In this document: positions 26,356 to 36,136 of the stretch, in pieces
Layout: every line of letters begins with the position of its first letter
Position numbering within the stretch: the stretch's first letter is position 1
From: Alphaproteobacteria bacterium
GTDB taxonomy: Bacteria > Pseudomonadota > Alphaproteobacteria > Micropepsales > Micropepsaceae
Direction of reading: 5' to 3'
DNA length: 64,000 nt
Assembly: GCA_016125165.1 (NCBI GenBank)
Contig: WGMH01000010.1
Coordinates: forward strand, 28,460 to 92,459
Notes under the pieces: generated by a model
What the model saw: the letters and a program-made list of their open reading frames with translations, nothing else
What the model was told of the DNA's origin: nothing
Database searches by the model: none
Position numbers and translations under genes: made by a program

Positions 26356-26879
26356 GCCGAATCTTCGGAAAGGTTTGCCAGAACGGTTATGTGGTGCGCG
26401 ATATCGAGGCGGCACTTAAGCACTGGACAGATGTGCTCGGCATCGGCCCGTTCTATTACATCGAGCGCGTGAAGATGGACTGGTTCACCTATCGCGGCGA
26501 ACCCTCCAACGCCGAAGTCAGCATCGCGCTGGCCAACACCGGCGATCTTCAGATCGAACTCATCCAACAGCGCAACGATGCGCCATCCATGTATCGCGAT
26601 TTTCTGGAAGCCGGCCGCGAAGGCCTTCAGCATATGTCCTACTGGACGCGCGATTATCAGGCCGATTTCGAACGATTCCTGTCGCTCGGTTATCACGTGG
26701 GGCAGGAGGGGCAAATCGGCGGGCCGCAGGGCCGCTTTGCCTATTTCGAGACTGAGACCCACCCCGGCACGATCATAGAGGTTTCGGATATCAGTGGTTC
26801 CAAGGGCGCCTTCTTCGAGAAGATCCGGAGCGAGGCAGCCAAATGGGACGGCGAGCGGCCGGTGCGTCTGGTGCGCTGA
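26352..26879 (+). CDS. VOC (glyoxalase/dioxygenase fold) protein
   Basis: A 175-residue VOC-fold protein. The first module is seen in QNGYVVRDIEAALKHWTDVLGIGPFYYIERV and the second in QHMSYWTRDYQADFERFLSLGYHV. Possible metal ligands are His in QHMSYW and Glu in FETETHPG/TIIEV, similar to methylmalonyl-CoA epimerase-like proteins. The substrate is unknown. Its ATG overlaps the methyltransferase stop. Confidence 0.8.
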   Translation: MSRIFGKVCQNGYVVRDIEAALKHWTDVLGIGPFYYIERVKMDWFTYRGEPSNAEVSIALANTGDLQIELIQQRNDAPSMYRDFLEAGREGLQHMSYWTRDYQADFERFLSLGYHVGQEGQIGGPQGRFAYFETETHPGTIIEVSDISGSKGAFFEKIRSEAAKWDGERPVRLVR

Positions 26880-26952
26880 TGCCGGGCTTTGTCTTGTCCC
26901 CGGAGCGGCGCGCCTATAGGTTCCGGCCCTCTGATTTTCCCGGATTACGGAC

Positions 26953-27852
26953 GTGGCAAAGGCCCCAGAAAAGAAGAAGACATTTCAGGAACTGATCCTG
27001 ACGCTCCAGAACTACTGGGCGGAACAGGGCTGCCTCATCCTGCAGCCCTATGACATGGAAGTGGGCGCGGGCACATCTCACCCCGCCACGCTTCTGCGCG
27101 CGCTCGGTCCCCGGCCCTGGAAGGCGGCCTATGTGCAGCCCTCGCGCCGCCCGAAGGATGGCCGCTATGGCGAGAACCCCAACCGCCTGCAGCACTATTA
27201 CCAGTATCAAGTGATCCTGAAGCCCAGCCCAAAGAATGTGCAGGAGCTTTACCTCGGCAGCGTGAAGGCCATCGGCCTCGATCCGGCGCTGCACGACATC
27301 CGCTTCGTGGAAGACGATTGGGAGAACCCGACACTTGGTGCCTGGGGTCTTGGCTGGGAAGTGTGGTGCGATGGGATGGAGATCACCCAGTTCACATACT
27401 TCCAGCAGGTGGGCGGGTTCGATTGCGATCCGGTGGCCGCCGAAATCACCTATGGCCTCGAACGCCTTGCCATGTATGTGCAGGACGTGGAGTTCGTTTA
27501 CGACCTCAAGTTCAACGACGACTTCCGCTATGGCGAAGTGTTCCACCAGAACGAACAGGAACAGTCGGCGTTCAACTTTGAAATCGCGGACACGGACATT
27601 CTGTTCCAGCATTTCAAGGACTATGAGAAACAGTGCCAGGCGCTTTTGAACGGCGACAACCGAAAGCTCGCGCTGCCAGCCTATGACCAGTGCCTGAAGG
27701 CAAGCCACACGTTCAATCTGCTGGATGCGCGCGGCGTGATCTCCACCACCGAACGCGCCGCCTATATCGGCAGGGTGCGCGCGCTGGCGAAGGCGTGCTG
27801 CGAGGCGTGGCTTGAATCGCCCATGGGCGCCTATGCGCCGAGGTTCGGCTGA
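26953..27852 (+). CDS. glyQ: Glycyl-tRNA synthetase alpha subunit
   Basis: A 299-residue catalytic subunit of the bacterial alpha2beta2 glycyl-tRNA synthetase. It contains [25 protein letters not shown] and [25 protein letters not shown], diagnostic for GlyQ, and the class II motif region [19 protein letters not shown]. The GTG start at 26953 gives the normal N terminus. Its TGA overlaps the glyS ATG (TGATG), so the two subunits are made together. A weak promoter-like TTGTCC/TATAGG pair lies in the 73-base gap upstream. Confidence 0.97.
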   Translation: MAKAPEKKKTFQELILTLQNYWAEQGCLILQPYDMEVGAGTSHPATLLRALGPRPWKAAYVQPSRRPKDGRYGENPNRLQHYYQYQVILKPSPKNVQELYLGSVKAIGLDPALHDIRFVEDDWENPTLGAWGLGWEVWCDGMEITQFTYFQQVGGFDCDPVAAEITYGLERLAMYVQDVEFVYDLKFNDDFRYGEVFHQNEQEQSAFNFEIADTDILFQHFKDYEKQCQALLNGDNRKLALPAYDQCLKASHTFNLLDARGVISTTERAAYIGRVRALAKACCEAWLESPMGAYAPRFG

Positions 27853-30053
27853 TGCCCAATCTTCTCCTCGAACTCTTCTCCGAAGAAATTCCCGCGCGCA
27901 TGCAGGCGCAGGCCGCGAAGGATCTGGAGCGCCTTGTCGTTGGCGCGCTGTCGGATCGCGGGCTTCTGTTCGAAGGCGTGAAGGCGTTTTCCGGTTCGCG
28001 CCGGCTGACGCTTTCGGTGCTGGGCCTTCCGGCCAAGCAGCCCGATGTGAAGGAAGAAAAAAAAGGCCCTCGCGTGAATGCGCCCGCGAAGGCCATCGAA
28101 GGCTTTTTGCGCTCTGCCGGCGTGACCTTGGAAGATTGCCAGAAGCAGGGCGACGCCAAGGGCGAGTTCTATGTCGCGGTGATCGACCGCAAGGGCCGCG
28201 CGACGGCGGAGGTTCTGGCGGAAGTCCTTCCGGAATGCTTCGCCAAGCTTCCGTGGCCGAAGAGCATGAAATGGGATGGCCCGACGCGCTGGGTGCGCCC
28301 GCTGCATTCCATCCTCTGCACTTTTGACGGCGAGGTTGTGCCGTTCGAATTCGCGGGCGTGAAAGCCGGCAACGCCACGCGCGGCCACCGTTTCCTCTCA
28401 AGCGGCGAGATCGAGGCGCGGCATTTCGAGGACTACGAGAAGAAGCTGCGCGATGCGCATGTGATCCTCGATGCCGACGAACGCAAGGAGATCATCGTTC
28501 ACGAGGCCAAGCAGAAGGCCTTCGCGCTGGGGCTGGAACTGATCGAGGATCAGGGCTTGCTGGAAGAAGTGTCCGGCCTTGCCGAATGGCCCGTAGTGCT
28601 GATCGGCAAGATCGAAGACCAGTTCATGGATGTGCCGGCGGAGATCCTGCAAACCTCCATGCGCGTGCATCAGAAGTATTTCTCGCTGCGCGATCCCAAG
28701 ACCGGCAAGCTCGCCAACCGATTTGTGGTCGTCAGTAACATGGTCGCCGAAGATGGCGGCAAGGAGATCGTGGCCGGTAATGAGCGCGTGCTGCGCGCAC
28801 GGCTCTCGGATGCCAAGTTCTTCTGGGATCAGGACCGGAAGACGAAACTCGCCGATCGCGTCGACGCGCTGAAGAATATCGTGTTCCACGCCAAGCTCGG
28901 CACGCAGTTCGAGCGGGTGGAGCGCATCGAGGCGCTGGCGGGCGAGATCGCGGCGAAGATCGGCGCGGATGCGGAGAAGGCCAAACGCGCCGCGCGCCTC
29001 TGCAAGGCGGACCTGACGACCGAAGTTGTCGGCGAATTCCCCGAGCTTCAAGGCACAATGGGCCGCTACTACGCGGTGCATGACGGCGAAGCCCCCGAAG
29101 TCGCCGATGCCATCCGCGACCACTACAAGCCGCTTGGCCCGAGCGATGCCGTGCCGAATGCGCCTGTTTCGATGGCGGTCGCGTTGGCGGATAAGCTCGA
29201 TCAGTTGGTCGGTTTTTTTGCAATTGAAGAGAGGCCGACTGGATCAAGCGATCCTTATGCGTTGAGGCGCGCCGCATGGGGCGTGGTCCGCACCATCTTG
29301 GAACAAGGGCTTCGGCTCGAAGTACTTCACGGACCTCACACACCTACTATGGTCTCTGGTGTGGCACGCTGCGTTCAGAATGTTCGAAATAGAGCATTGA
29401 TTGAACCGAATCGCGCGCTCATAAGCGATATGGCGGGACGCATTGGTGGCGAGCGTGTAAGGGCTGCGTTGACCGGGGCATTAGATCCGAGCGCGACTGC
29501 AAATGAGATATTGGAACGGCTTCCTGCTCTGGATGTGTTTCTCGCCGATCGTCTCAAAGTCGCGCTCCGCGAAAAAGGTACGCGGCACGATCTGATCGAT
29601 GCGGTGTTCAGCCTTGGCAATGAGGATGATCTCGTGCGCCTCGTCGCGCGGGTCGAAGCACTGCAGGCATTCCTGAAGACTGACGACGGCGCAAACCTTC
29701 TGGCTGGTTACAAGCGCGCGGCGAATATCCTGAAGATTGAGCGCAAGAAGGAGAAGGACGATGCGGCCTTCTCTGATACGCCGGATCGCGCGCTGTTCGA
29801 ATTGCCGGAAGAAGAAAACCTCTCCGCCGCGCTGACAGTTGCGAAAGCTGAAGCGGCCGATGCTCTTGCCAAGGAAGACTTCGCTGCTGCCATGAGCGCG
29901 CTGGCGGGCTTGCGCGGTGCGGTCGATGCCTTCTTCGAAAAGGTCACCGTGAACGCGCCCGAGCCGCATCTGCGCGCCAATCGCCTGAAGCTGCTGGCCG
30001 AGATCGTGGCCACCGCGCACTCGGTGGCGGACTTTTCGAAGATTGAAGGCTGA
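27852..30053 (+). CDS. glyS: Glycyl-tRNA synthetase beta subunit
   Basis: The 733-residue tRNA-binding subunit of glycyl-tRNA synthetase: starts [14 protein letters not shown], and has the core [24 protein letters not shown] and [13 protein letters not shown]. The DALR-type anticodon-binding end is seen in [22 protein letters not shown]. It is somewhat long: a stretch of ~60 residues (about 500-560; bases ~29200-29530) before [24 protein letters not shown] has distinctly lower GC and different codon choice from the rest, as if exchanged or inserted. The frame is intact. Confidence 0.95.
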   Translation: MPNLLLELFSEEIPARMQAQAAKDLERLVVGALSDRGLLFEGVKAFSGSRRLTLSVLGLPAKQPDVKEEKKGPRVNAPAKAIEGFLRSAGVTLEDCQKQGDAKGEFYVAVIDRKGRATAEVLAEVLPECFAKLPWPKSMKWDGPTRWVRPLHSILCTFDGEVVPFEFAGVKAGNATRGHRFLSSGEIEARHFEDYEKKLRDAHVILDADERKEIIVHEAKQKAFALGLELIEDQGLLEEVSGLAEWPVVLIGKIEDQFMDVPAEILQTSMRVHQKYFSLRDPKTGKLANRFVVVSNMVAEDGGKEIVAGNERVLRARLSDAKFFWDQDRKTKLADRVDALKNIVFHAKLGTQFERVERIEALAGEIAAKIGADAEKAKRAARLCKADLTTEVVGEFPELQGTMGRYYAVHDGEAPEVADAIRDHYKPLGPSDAVPNAPVSMAVALADKLDQLVGFFAIEERPTGSSDPYALRRAAWGVVRTILEQGLRLEVLHGPHTPTMVSGVARCVQNVRNRALIEPNRALISDMAGRIGGERVRAALTGALDPSATANEILERLPALDVFLADRLKVALREKGTRHDLIDAVFSLGNEDDLVRLVARVEALQAFLKTDDGANLLAGYKRAANILKIERKKEKDDAAFSDTPDRALFELPEEENLSAALTVAKAEAADALAKEDFAAAMSALAGLRGAVDAFFEKVTVNAPEPHLRANRLKLLAEIVATAHSVADFSKIEG

Positions 30054-30073
30054 TCGTTCCAACAACCTCAATT

Positions 30074-30101
30074 GTCATGGCCCGCATTTGCGGGCCGTGA
30101 C
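30074..30101 (-). repeat. Dispersed palindromic repeat, copy 4 (short form)
   Basis: Stem GGCCCGC / GCGGGCC with ATGAC at the minus-strand end; it lacks the AACTGGGT arm of the longer copies. It sits between the convergent genes glyS and the MAPEG gene and could end both transcripts. Confidence 0.75.
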
Positions 30102-30128
30102 AAGCGGGGTAGTAGCGCAAGGACAATC

Positions 30129-30545
30129 TCAATACCCGCCGAAAAAGAACAGCACCCAAAGACCGATCAGCGCGAAATTGCTGAGCGCAAAGACGCTGAG
30201 GCGATGGAACACATTGTTGTAGGTCAGGTGGATGAGGCTGTGTACGGTGCGCAGGCCCACATAGAGCCAAGCCAGTGTGATCGCTTCGCTATCCACGCGC
30301 TGCGCCACGAAGAACATCAGGCAAACCACATAGAACAGCATCGGCAGTTCGAGCAGGTTCATGTAGTTGCGGTTGGGGATCGAAACATGCCCCGGAACTC
30401 GCGCTGACTCGCCATGCTTGAAATCCGAGGCGCCCACTTCGCCCTTGAACGAGGCCCGGAACCGGCGCACGGGGATCAGCAACAGGACAAGAAACGTAAT
30501 GGCGGCAAGTGCGCCCATGGGCGTGAAGATGACGTCCTGCGACAT
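30129..30545 (-). CDS. MAPEG-family membrane protein
   Basis: A 138-residue MAPEG (membrane-associated eicosanoid/glutathione metabolism) protein with four hydrophobic helices. The family signature region is seen in RVPGHVSIPNRNYMNLLELPMLFYVVCLM (N-x-x-E-motif) and the last helix FALSNFALIGLWVLFFFGG. Bacterial members are of uncertain function, some glutathione-dependent. ATG 30545 has GGAGG six bases upstream, so the longer frame to 30581 is rejected. Confidence 0.87.
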   Translation of the reverse strand: MSQDVIFTPMGALAAITFLVLLLIPVRRFRASFKGEVGASDFKHGESARVPGHVSIPNRNYMNLLELPMLFYVVCLMFFVAQRVDSEAITLAWLYVGLRTVHSLIHLTYNNVFHRLSVFALSNFALIGLWVLFFFGGY

Positions 30546-30576
30546 GCGAATCCTCCGGGATGTGTCGCGCCATCCT

Positions 30577-30624
30577 GTCATGGCCCGGTCCTTAGCGACA
30601 GCGTAGGGACGCGGGCCACCCGGG
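30577..30624 (-). repeat. Dispersed palindromic repeat, copy 5 (long form)
   Basis: On the minus strand it reads GGGT, then a stem GGCCCGCGTCCC paired with GGACCGGGCC across a loop that holds its own small hairpin, then ATGAC. It lies between the divergent MAPEG and ppdK genes and forms an inverted pair with copy 3. Confidence 0.7.
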
Positions 30625-30688
30625 CGGATGATCCGCGGTATCGGGTTGCCGAAGCCGAAATTCGCGACACTTTGGCACTGTTCAAGCC

Positions 30689-30722
30689 GTCAACTGGGTG
30701 GCCCGCATTCGCGGGCCATGAC
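30689..30722 (+). repeat. Dispersed palindromic repeat, copy 3 (34 bp)
   Basis: Begins GTCAACTGGGT, stem GGCCCGC - ATTC - GCGGGCC, ends ATGAC. It differs from copy 1 mainly by paired changes in the stem. It lies 36 bases before the ppdK start, so it would fall in or near its 5' leader. Confidence 0.85.
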
Positions 30723-30757
30723 AGATTGCGGACAGTCGGAACCGGTGGATCAGCGCA

Positions 30758-33433
30758 ATGACGAAATGGGTTTACAGCTTCGGCGGCGGATCAGCAGAAG
30801 GCGAAGCGGGAATGAAGAACCTGCTCGGCGGCAAGGGTGCAAACCTCGCTGAGATGAGCAATCTCGGCCTCCCTGTGCCGCCCGGCTTCACCATCACCAC
30901 CGAAGTCTGCACCCATTTCTACAAGAATGACGAAACGTACCCGGAAGGTCTGAAAGCTGAGATGGCCGCTGCGCTTGCCGCGGTCGAGGCCATCGCCGGC
31001 GCGCGGTTTGGCGATGCAGCGAACCCACTGCTGGTTTCGGTGCGCTCCGGCGCGCGCGCCTCCATGCCGGGCATGATGGATACCGTGCTGAACCTTGGTC
31101 TCAACCCGCAAACCACCGAAGGGCTCGCAAAGCTCACCGGCAATCCGCGCTTCGCCTATGACAGCTATCGCCGCTTTATCCAGATGTATTCCTCGGTCGT
31201 GCTGGGGATGGATCACGGTATCTTTGAGGAAATTCTGGAGACGGAAAAGGAATCCAAAGGCGTCGATCTGGATACGGATCTGGAAGCGGGCGATCTGCAG
31301 CGCATCGCTGATCTCTACAAGGCCGATGTCAGGAAATCGCTCGGCAAGCCCTTTCCGGATGACGTTCACGAACAGCTTTGGGGCGCGGTGAGCGCTGTGT
31401 TCGGCTCATGGATGAGCCCGCGCGCGAAGACCTATCGCCGCCTGCACAATTTCCCCGAAGACTGGGGCACGGCAGTGAATGTGCAGGCCATGGTGTTCGG
31501 CAATCGCGGCGATACCTCGGCCACCGGCGTTGCCTTCACGCGCGATCCTTCGACCGGCGAGCGGGTGCTCTTCGGCGAATTTCTAATCAATGCGCAGGGT
31601 GAAGACGTTGTGGCCGGCATTCGCACGCCGCAACCGATCGCAAAGATCGTACGCGAGCGCCAGGGCGGCAAAAAGCCCAGCATGGAAGAAGCCATGCCGA
31701 AGGCCTATGCCGAACTGAAAGCCATTGGCGACAAGCTCGAAGCCCATTATCGCGACATGCAGGATGTGGAATTCACCGTGCAGGATGGCACTCTCTACAT
31801 GCTGCAAACCCGCACGGGAAAACGCACGGCGGAAGCGGCGCTGCGCATCGCGGTCGAGATGGAACGCGAAGGGCTGATTGGCAAGGAAATGGCCGTCGGC
31901 CGTGTCGATCCCGCCGCGCTCGATCAGCTTCTGCATCCGACGCTCGATCCCAGCGCGCCCAAGGATGTGATTGCGTCAGGACTTGCGGCGTCGCCCGGCG
32001 CCGCGATGGGCGAGGTGGCGTTCACCGCAGACGATGCCGAGAAGTTGGCGGCGGACGGCCGCGCAGTCATTCTCGTGCGGGCGGAAACCAGCCCCGAAGA
32101 TATTCATGGCATGCATGCGGCCAAGGGCATCCTCACGGCGCGCGGTGGAATGACAAGTCACGCCGCCGTTGTCGCGCGCGGCATGGGCAGACCCTGCGTA
32201 TGCGGTGCAGGCATGCTGAAGATCGACGCTGTGGGCGGCACGATGACGGTGGGCAGCACCGTGATCAAACGTGGCGACATCATCACCATCGACGGGACAA
32301 GCGGGCAGGTCTTCAAGGGCAAGGTGCCCATGCGCCAGCCTGAACTTACGGGAGATTTCGGCACGTTGATGGGGTGGGCCGACACGGTTCGCAAGCTCAA
32401 GGTGCGCGCCAACGCCGACACCCCGATGGACGCGAAACACGCGCGCGATTTCGGCGCGGAAGGCATCGGGCTTTGCCGCACCGAGCACATGTTCTTCGAT
32501 GCACAGCGCATCATCGCCGTGCGCCAGATGATCCTGGCCGACGAGAAAAAGGATCGCGAAGCGGCACTGGCGAAGTTGCTGCCCATGCAGCGCAGCGATT
32601 TTGAGGCCATCTTCAAGGTGATGGAGGGGTTGCCCGTCACCGTGCGCCTGCTTGATCCGCCGCTACACGAATTTCTTCCCAACACCGATGAGGAAATTGC
32701 CGAAGTGGCGCGCGAAGCGGGTGGCGATCCAGCCAAATTGCGCCAACGCGCCATTGCGCTGCATGAAGCAAACCCGATGCTCGGCCACCGTGGCTGCCGC
32801 CTCGGCATCACCTATCCGGAAATCTACGAGATGCAGGCGCGCGCGCTTCTGGAAGCGGCCTTGAACGTGGTGGAGCAGGGTGGCGCCGCCGTTCAGCTCG
32901 AAATCATGATTCCGCTCGTGGGCTTCAAGTCCGAACTCGATACTCTGAAGGCGCGCATCGATGCGGTGGCGGACTCCATCAGAAGCGAACGCGGAACGGT
33001 GCCGGAGTATCTGATCGGCACAATGATCGAGCTTCCGCGCGCGGCGCTGCGCGCCGGTGAAATTGCGCAGACAGCGCAATTCTTTTCGTTCGGCACCAAC
33101 GATCTTACGCAGACGACACTCGGCGTAAGCCGTGACGACGCCGGCACGTTCCTGAACGAGTATCTTTCAAAAGGACTGATCGCGCGCGACCCGTTTGTGA
33201 GCATTGATCGTGAAGGGGTTGGTGAACTCGTTACGATTGCCGCGGAACGCGGCCGCAAAACGCGCGCAAATCTGAAACTTGGCATCTGCGGCGAGCACGG
33301 TGGTGATCCCGACTCAATCGATTTTTGTCATGGAGCAGGGCTAGATTATGTCTCCTGTTCGCCTTTTCGCGTGCCGATTGCGCGTCTTGCCGCAGCGCGT
33401 GCGGCGTTAACAAATCGTCAGGACAGCGATTAG
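30758..33433 (+). CDS. ppdK: Pyruvate, phosphate dikinase
   Basis: An 891-residue enzyme that interconverts pyruvate/ATP/Pi and PEP/AMP/PPi, used for gluconeogenesis or glycolysis. Complete domain order: N-terminal ATP-grasp (MTKWVYSFGGGSAEGEAGMKNLLGGKGANLAEM), the swivelling phosphohistidine domain with the catalytic His in GGMTSHAAVVARGMGRP, and the C-terminal PEP/pyruvate TIM barrel with the catalytic Cys in GICGEHGGDPDSIDFCHGAG. Length is normal. It stands alone; two palindromic repeats lie upstream and three hairpins follow it. Confidence 0.97.
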   Translation: MTKWVYSFGGGSAEGEAGMKNLLGGKGANLAEMSNLGLPVPPGFTITTEVCTHFYKNDETYPEGLKAEMAAALAAVEAIAGARFGDAANPLLVSVRSGARASMPGMMDTVLNLGLNPQTTEGLAKLTGNPRFAYDSYRRFIQMYSSVVLGMDHGIFEEILETEKESKGVDLDTDLEAGDLQRIADLYKADVRKSLGKPFPDDVHEQLWGAVSAVFGSWMSPRAKTYRRLHNFPEDWGTAVNVQAMVFGNRGDTSATGVAFTRDPSTGERVLFGEFLINAQGEDVVAGIRTPQPIAKIVRERQGGKKPSMEEAMPKAYAELKAIGDKLEAHYRDMQDVEFTVQDGTLYMLQTRTGKRTAEAALRIAVEMEREGLIGKEMAVGRVDPAALDQLLHPTLDPSAPKDVIASGLAASPGAAMGEVAFTADDAEKLAADGRAVILVRAETSPEDIHGMHAAKGILTARGGMTSHAAVVARGMGRPCVCGAGMLKIDAVGGTMTVGSTVIKRGDIITIDGTSGQVFKGKVPMRQPELTGDFGTLMGWADTVRKLKVRANADTPMDAKHARDFGAEGIGLCRTEHMFFDAQRIIAVRQMILADEKKDREAALAKLLPMQRSDFEAIFKVMEGLPVTVRLLDPPLHEFLPNTDEEIAEVAREAGGDPAKLRQRAIALHEANPMLGHRGCRLGITYPEIYEMQARALLEAALNVVEQGGAAVQLEIMIPLVGFKSELDTLKARIDAVADSIRSERGTVPEYLIGTMIELPRAALRAGEIAQTAQFFSFGTNDLTQTTLGVSRDDAGTFLNEYLSKGLIARDPFVSIDREGVGELVTIAAERGRKTRANLKLGICGEHGGDPDSIDFCHGAGLDYVSCSPFRVPIARLAAARAALTNRQDSD

Positions 33434-33452
33434 TTCGTCTACGGACGATGCA

Positions 33453-33516
33453 GGAAAACCCTGGTTTTCCATGCGATTCGTGACGTGCTGTCACGCGTTT
33501 TATGACGCCATGTCAT
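33453..33516 (+). terminator. Three consecutive hairpins after ppdK (probable terminator)
   Basis: GGAAAACC-CT-GGTTTTCC (33453-33470), CGTGAC-GTGCT-GTCACG (33479-33495, followed by CGTTTT) and ATGAC-GCCAT-GTCAT (33502-33516) stand in a row in the 223-base gap between ppdK and the cell-wall hydrolase gene. The second, with its T-run, looks most like a terminator. The rest of the gap holds an A/T-rich palindrome (33523-33537) ending in a TTGACG that may be the -35 of the next gene. Confidence 0.55.
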
Positions 33517-33656
33517 CATCGAAATAAAATTTATTTGACGCCGGAAATCTTCTTGGGCACATAGCGGCCGCACGCGATGGGCGTGATGGGGACCATTCGG
33601 AATCTTGGGACGACACAACTAGAGCCGCCGCCAACCGAAAAGAGTCAAACGTCTTT

Positions 33657-34277
33657 ATGAAAAATCTGATCGTGAATACGTTGCACCGGGCAGACCGGCT
33701 GGCCGTTGGCGCGCTTGCGCTTTCGCTGCTGATGATCGGCGGTGCCATGGCCTATAATCCGCACACGGAGCAAACCGCTCCGGTGGCGAAATTGGAAATT
33801 GCCGCGCCCGTGGCGGCAATGAAAGCTGCGCCGTCGCCTGCTGAAGTTGCCGCGATGAAAATGCTCGATGAGCGCCGCTGCCTTGCCGAAGCGATGTATT
33901 ATGAGGCACGAGGCGAGGGCTATTCCGGACAAAAGGCAATTGCCGAAGTCGTGTTTCAGCGCATGCATTCGGGCCTTTATCCGTCTTCGATTTGTGGCGT
34001 CGTGTATGAAGGCGCGCACAGGCGGCATGGCTGTCAGTTCTCGTTTGCGTGCAATGGCGCGCTGGAGCAACGGAAAAATCCTGCGGCATGGCAGCGGGCG
34101 CGCCAGCTTGCTGCGCGCATCATGACCGGCGCCGAACCGCTGGGCGATCTCACCGGTCATGCGCTCCTGTTTCATGCCGTGGATGTGCAGCCGGGCTGGG
34201 CCGATGTGCTCACGCCCACGGTTCAGATCGGCAACCACGTGTTTTACCGCAACATTCCGCGCACGCGGGAAAGCTGA
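33657..34277 (+). CDS. Cell-wall hydrolase, SleB/CwlJ type (Hydrolase_2)
   Basis: A 206-residue secreted peptidoglycan hydrolase. A signal peptide or anchor (ADRLAVGALALSLLMIGGAMA) is followed by a short linker and the SleB-like domain: RCLAEAMYYEARGEGYSGQKAIAEVVFQRM has the catalytic Glu in YEARGE, and YEGAHRRHGCQFSFACNG, LTGHALLFHAV and GNHVFYRN are family hallmarks. In alphaproteobacteria these act on the vegetative cell wall. It stops four bases before the convergent SDR gene ends. Confidence 0.9.
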   Translation: MKNLIVNTLHRADRLAVGALALSLLMIGGAMAYNPHTEQTAPVAKLEIAAPVAAMKAAPSPAEVAAMKMLDERRCLAEAMYYEARGEGYSGQKAIAEVVFQRMHSGLYPSSICGVVYEGAHRRHGCQFSFACNGALEQRKNPAAWQRARQLAARIMTGAEPLGDLTGHALLFHAVDVQPGWADVLTPTVQIGNHVFYRNIPRTRES

Positions 34278-34281
34278 CGTA

Positions 34282-35124
34282 TCATTCCCCGCCGAAAACG
34301 CCGCCGATCATTTTCTTGATCTGTGCCCGCGTGAAATTCGGGGCCAGCGCTTTCATCAGGTCGATCCGGCGTACTTCCTTCGGCACATACCAGTGCAGCT
34401 TCTCGCTGTGATAGGCAGTCCATACGCAATCGGCCACGGCAGACGCCGGCATCAGCCGCATCATGCCTTTCTTCGGCACATTGGCGTAGAACTCGTCTTC
34501 CGTCGGTTTGGCGCGGTCTCCGGACCGGTTCGGCGTCGAGCGCAGAATGGCGGTGTCGATCAGGCCCGGCAGCACATCGGCCACACGCACGCCGAAGCGC
34601 GAAAATTCAACGGATAGCGCTTCCGTCAATCCCTTCACCGCATGCTTCGTGGCGGAATAGACGGCGATGCGCGGCATGCCATAGGTGGCAGAGGATGACG
34701 AGGTGATGAACACCATCGAATTCTTCGTCGCCTTCAAAAGCGGCAGCGCGGCATAGATGCTGGCTAGCACGCCCACCAGATTGACCTGTATGACCTTGAG
34801 CGCATTCTCGAACGGGATGTCTTCGAACCAGCCGCTCTCGCCGATGCCGGCATTGGAATAGAGCAGGTCGAGCTTGCCATCGGTTTCTTCGGCAAAGGCG
34901 GCAATGGAGGCATCGAATTCCGGCTTGCTCGTCACATCCAGCTTGCCGGTGACGCAATTGTCGTTGCCGATCTCCTGCGCGAGCGTGGCAAGGCCATCGG
35001 TGTTCACGTCATAGGCACCGACAAACCAGCCCTTCTCATGGAAGAGCTTCGCCGTAGCGCGGCCCATGCCGCTTGCCGCGCCCGTGATGAAGATCGATTT
35101 GCGCCCGCGCGCTTTGCCCGCCAT
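34282..35124 (-). CDS. SDR-family oxidoreductase
   Basis: A 280-residue classical short-chain dehydrogenase. NAD(P)-binding motif ITGAASGMGRATAKL, structural NAG in LYSNAGIG, and the catalytic YSATKHAVKG. The DVNTDG after strand 2 suggests NAD rather than NADP. The C terminus (KKMIGGVFGGE) extends past the core. The substrate is unknown. It lies 62 bases downstream of a second SDR gene on the same strand. Confidence 0.87.
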   Translation of the reverse strand: MAGKARGRKSIFITGAASGMGRATAKLFHEKGWFVGAYDVNTDGLATLAQEIGNDNCVTGKLDVTSKPEFDASIAAFAEETDGKLDLLYSNAGIGESGWFEDIPFENALKVIQVNLVGVLASIYAALPLLKATKNSMVFITSSSSATYGMPRIAVYSATKHAVKGLTEALSVEFSRFGVRVADVLPGLIDTAILRSTPNRSGDRAKPTEDEFYANVPKKGMMRLMPASAVADCVWTAYHSEKLHWYVPKEVRRIDLMKALAPNFTRAQIKKMIGGVFGGE

Positions 35125-35186
35125 GGAATGCTCCCGAATGATTTGCCGGGCGCGAGCAAAGCGCGAATTGCGATGGGCGACAACGC

Positions 35187-35957
35187 CTAGAAGTTGACCC
35201 TGCGGGAGATCGCGCCGTCCACCAGCATGTTGATGCCGGTGGTGTAGCTCGATGCCGGGCTTGCCAGGAACACGGCCGCGTTGGCGATATCCTGCGGCGT
35301 GGCGCAGCGGCCGGTAGGATTGCGCGCGACGGCCTGCTTGAAGAAATCGGGATTGCCTTTCTCGACCATGTTCCAGATGCCGCCTTCGAAATAGACCATG
35401 CCGGGCGAGACGACATTGGTGCGCAGGTTGCGCTTGGCATGTTGGCGCGCGAGGCCCTTCGCGTAGTGGATCAGCGCGGCCTTGATGGGGCCATAGGAAC
35501 TTGCGTTGTCGCTTTCCGCGGCGGAAACGGAGGCGATGATCACAAAGGCTGCATCGCCGTTCGCTTCGGCGGCTTTTTCCAGAAACGGACGCGCCGCATC
35601 GAACGCATTCACCGCGCCCAGCACATCAAGCTTGAAGTTGGATTCCCATGAAGCGGGATCGGGGCCTTGCGCCATCGCGCCGGCGTTGGAGACGAGGATG
35701 TCGATGCCGCCAAGCTCTTGGCCGGCGCTCTCGATCCACGCCTTGAGCCCCGCGCCATCGGTGATGTCCACGCTGGCGCCGGTGGCCTTCACGCCTTTGC
35801 CCTTCAGTGCCGCGACGGCGTCCTTCACCTGATCGGCATTGCGCGCGCACACGGCGACGTTTGCGCCTTCCTGCGCCAGTGTATCGGCGATAGCCCGGCC
35901 AATGCCGCGCGTTCCGCCCAGCACGACGGCGTTCTTGCCTTTGAGATGAAGGTCCAT
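35187..35957 (-). CDS. SDR-family oxidoreductase
   Basis: A 256-residue short-chain dehydrogenase with VVLGGTRGIGRAIADTLA, the NAG motif ILVSNAGAMAQGPD and the catalytic YGPIKAALIHYAK. The Arg after strand 2 (VCARNADQ) suggests NADP. ATG 35957 starts MDLHLKGKNAVVLGG, the normal beginning; the longer frame to 36032 crosses into a palindromic repeat. Together with the next gene it may form a two-step pathway, but there is no substrate clue. Confidence 0.87.
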   Translation of the reverse strand: MDLHLKGKNAVVLGGTRGIGRAIADTLAQEGANVAVCARNADQVKDAVAALKGKGVKATGASVDITDGAGLKAWIESAGQELGGIDILVSNAGAMAQGPDPASWESNFKLDVLGAVNAFDAARPFLEKAAEANGDAAFVIIASVSAAESDNASSYGPIKAALIHYAKGLARQHAKRNLRTNVVSPGMVYFEGGIWNMVEKGNPDFFKQAVARNPTGRCATPQDIANAAVFLASPASSYTTGINMLVDGAISRRVNF

Positions 35958-36027
35958 GAGTGCGTCTCCGGTATAAGAAATCGCGGTCACTCTACCGGTT
36001 GCCCCCACGATCGCAACAAACCCGTTC

Positions 36028-36060
36028 GTCATCGCCCGGCTTGTCCGGGCAACCCATTTT
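36028..36060 (-). repeat. Dispersed palindromic repeat, copy 6
   Basis: On the minus strand: AAATGGGT, stem TGCCCGG - ACAAG - CCGGGCG, then ATGAC. It is one half of an inverted pair with copy 7, ten bases apart, between nadC and the SDR gene. Confidence 0.8.
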
Positions 36061-36070
36061 CAATCAGCCG

Positions 36071-36117
36071 AAATGGGTCACCCGGCTCCTTCGCTGTGCT
36101 CAGGACCGGGTGATGAC
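36071..36117 (+). repeat. Dispersed palindromic repeat, copy 7 (long form)
   Basis: Begins AAATGGGT, stem CACCCGG / CCGGGTG around a loop with an inner hairpin (CTCCTTCG...), ends ATGAC. The inward AAATGGGT arms of copies 6 and 7 can pair. The block ends 20 bases before the nadC stop codon. Confidence 0.8.
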
Positions 36118-36136
36118 GGTGGATGGAAGAACTGCG

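Noticed and set aside
26914..28401. 495-residue antisense frame over glyQ/glyS
   Set aside because: A GC-rich shadow; the plus-strand genes are certain and the translation resembles no protein.
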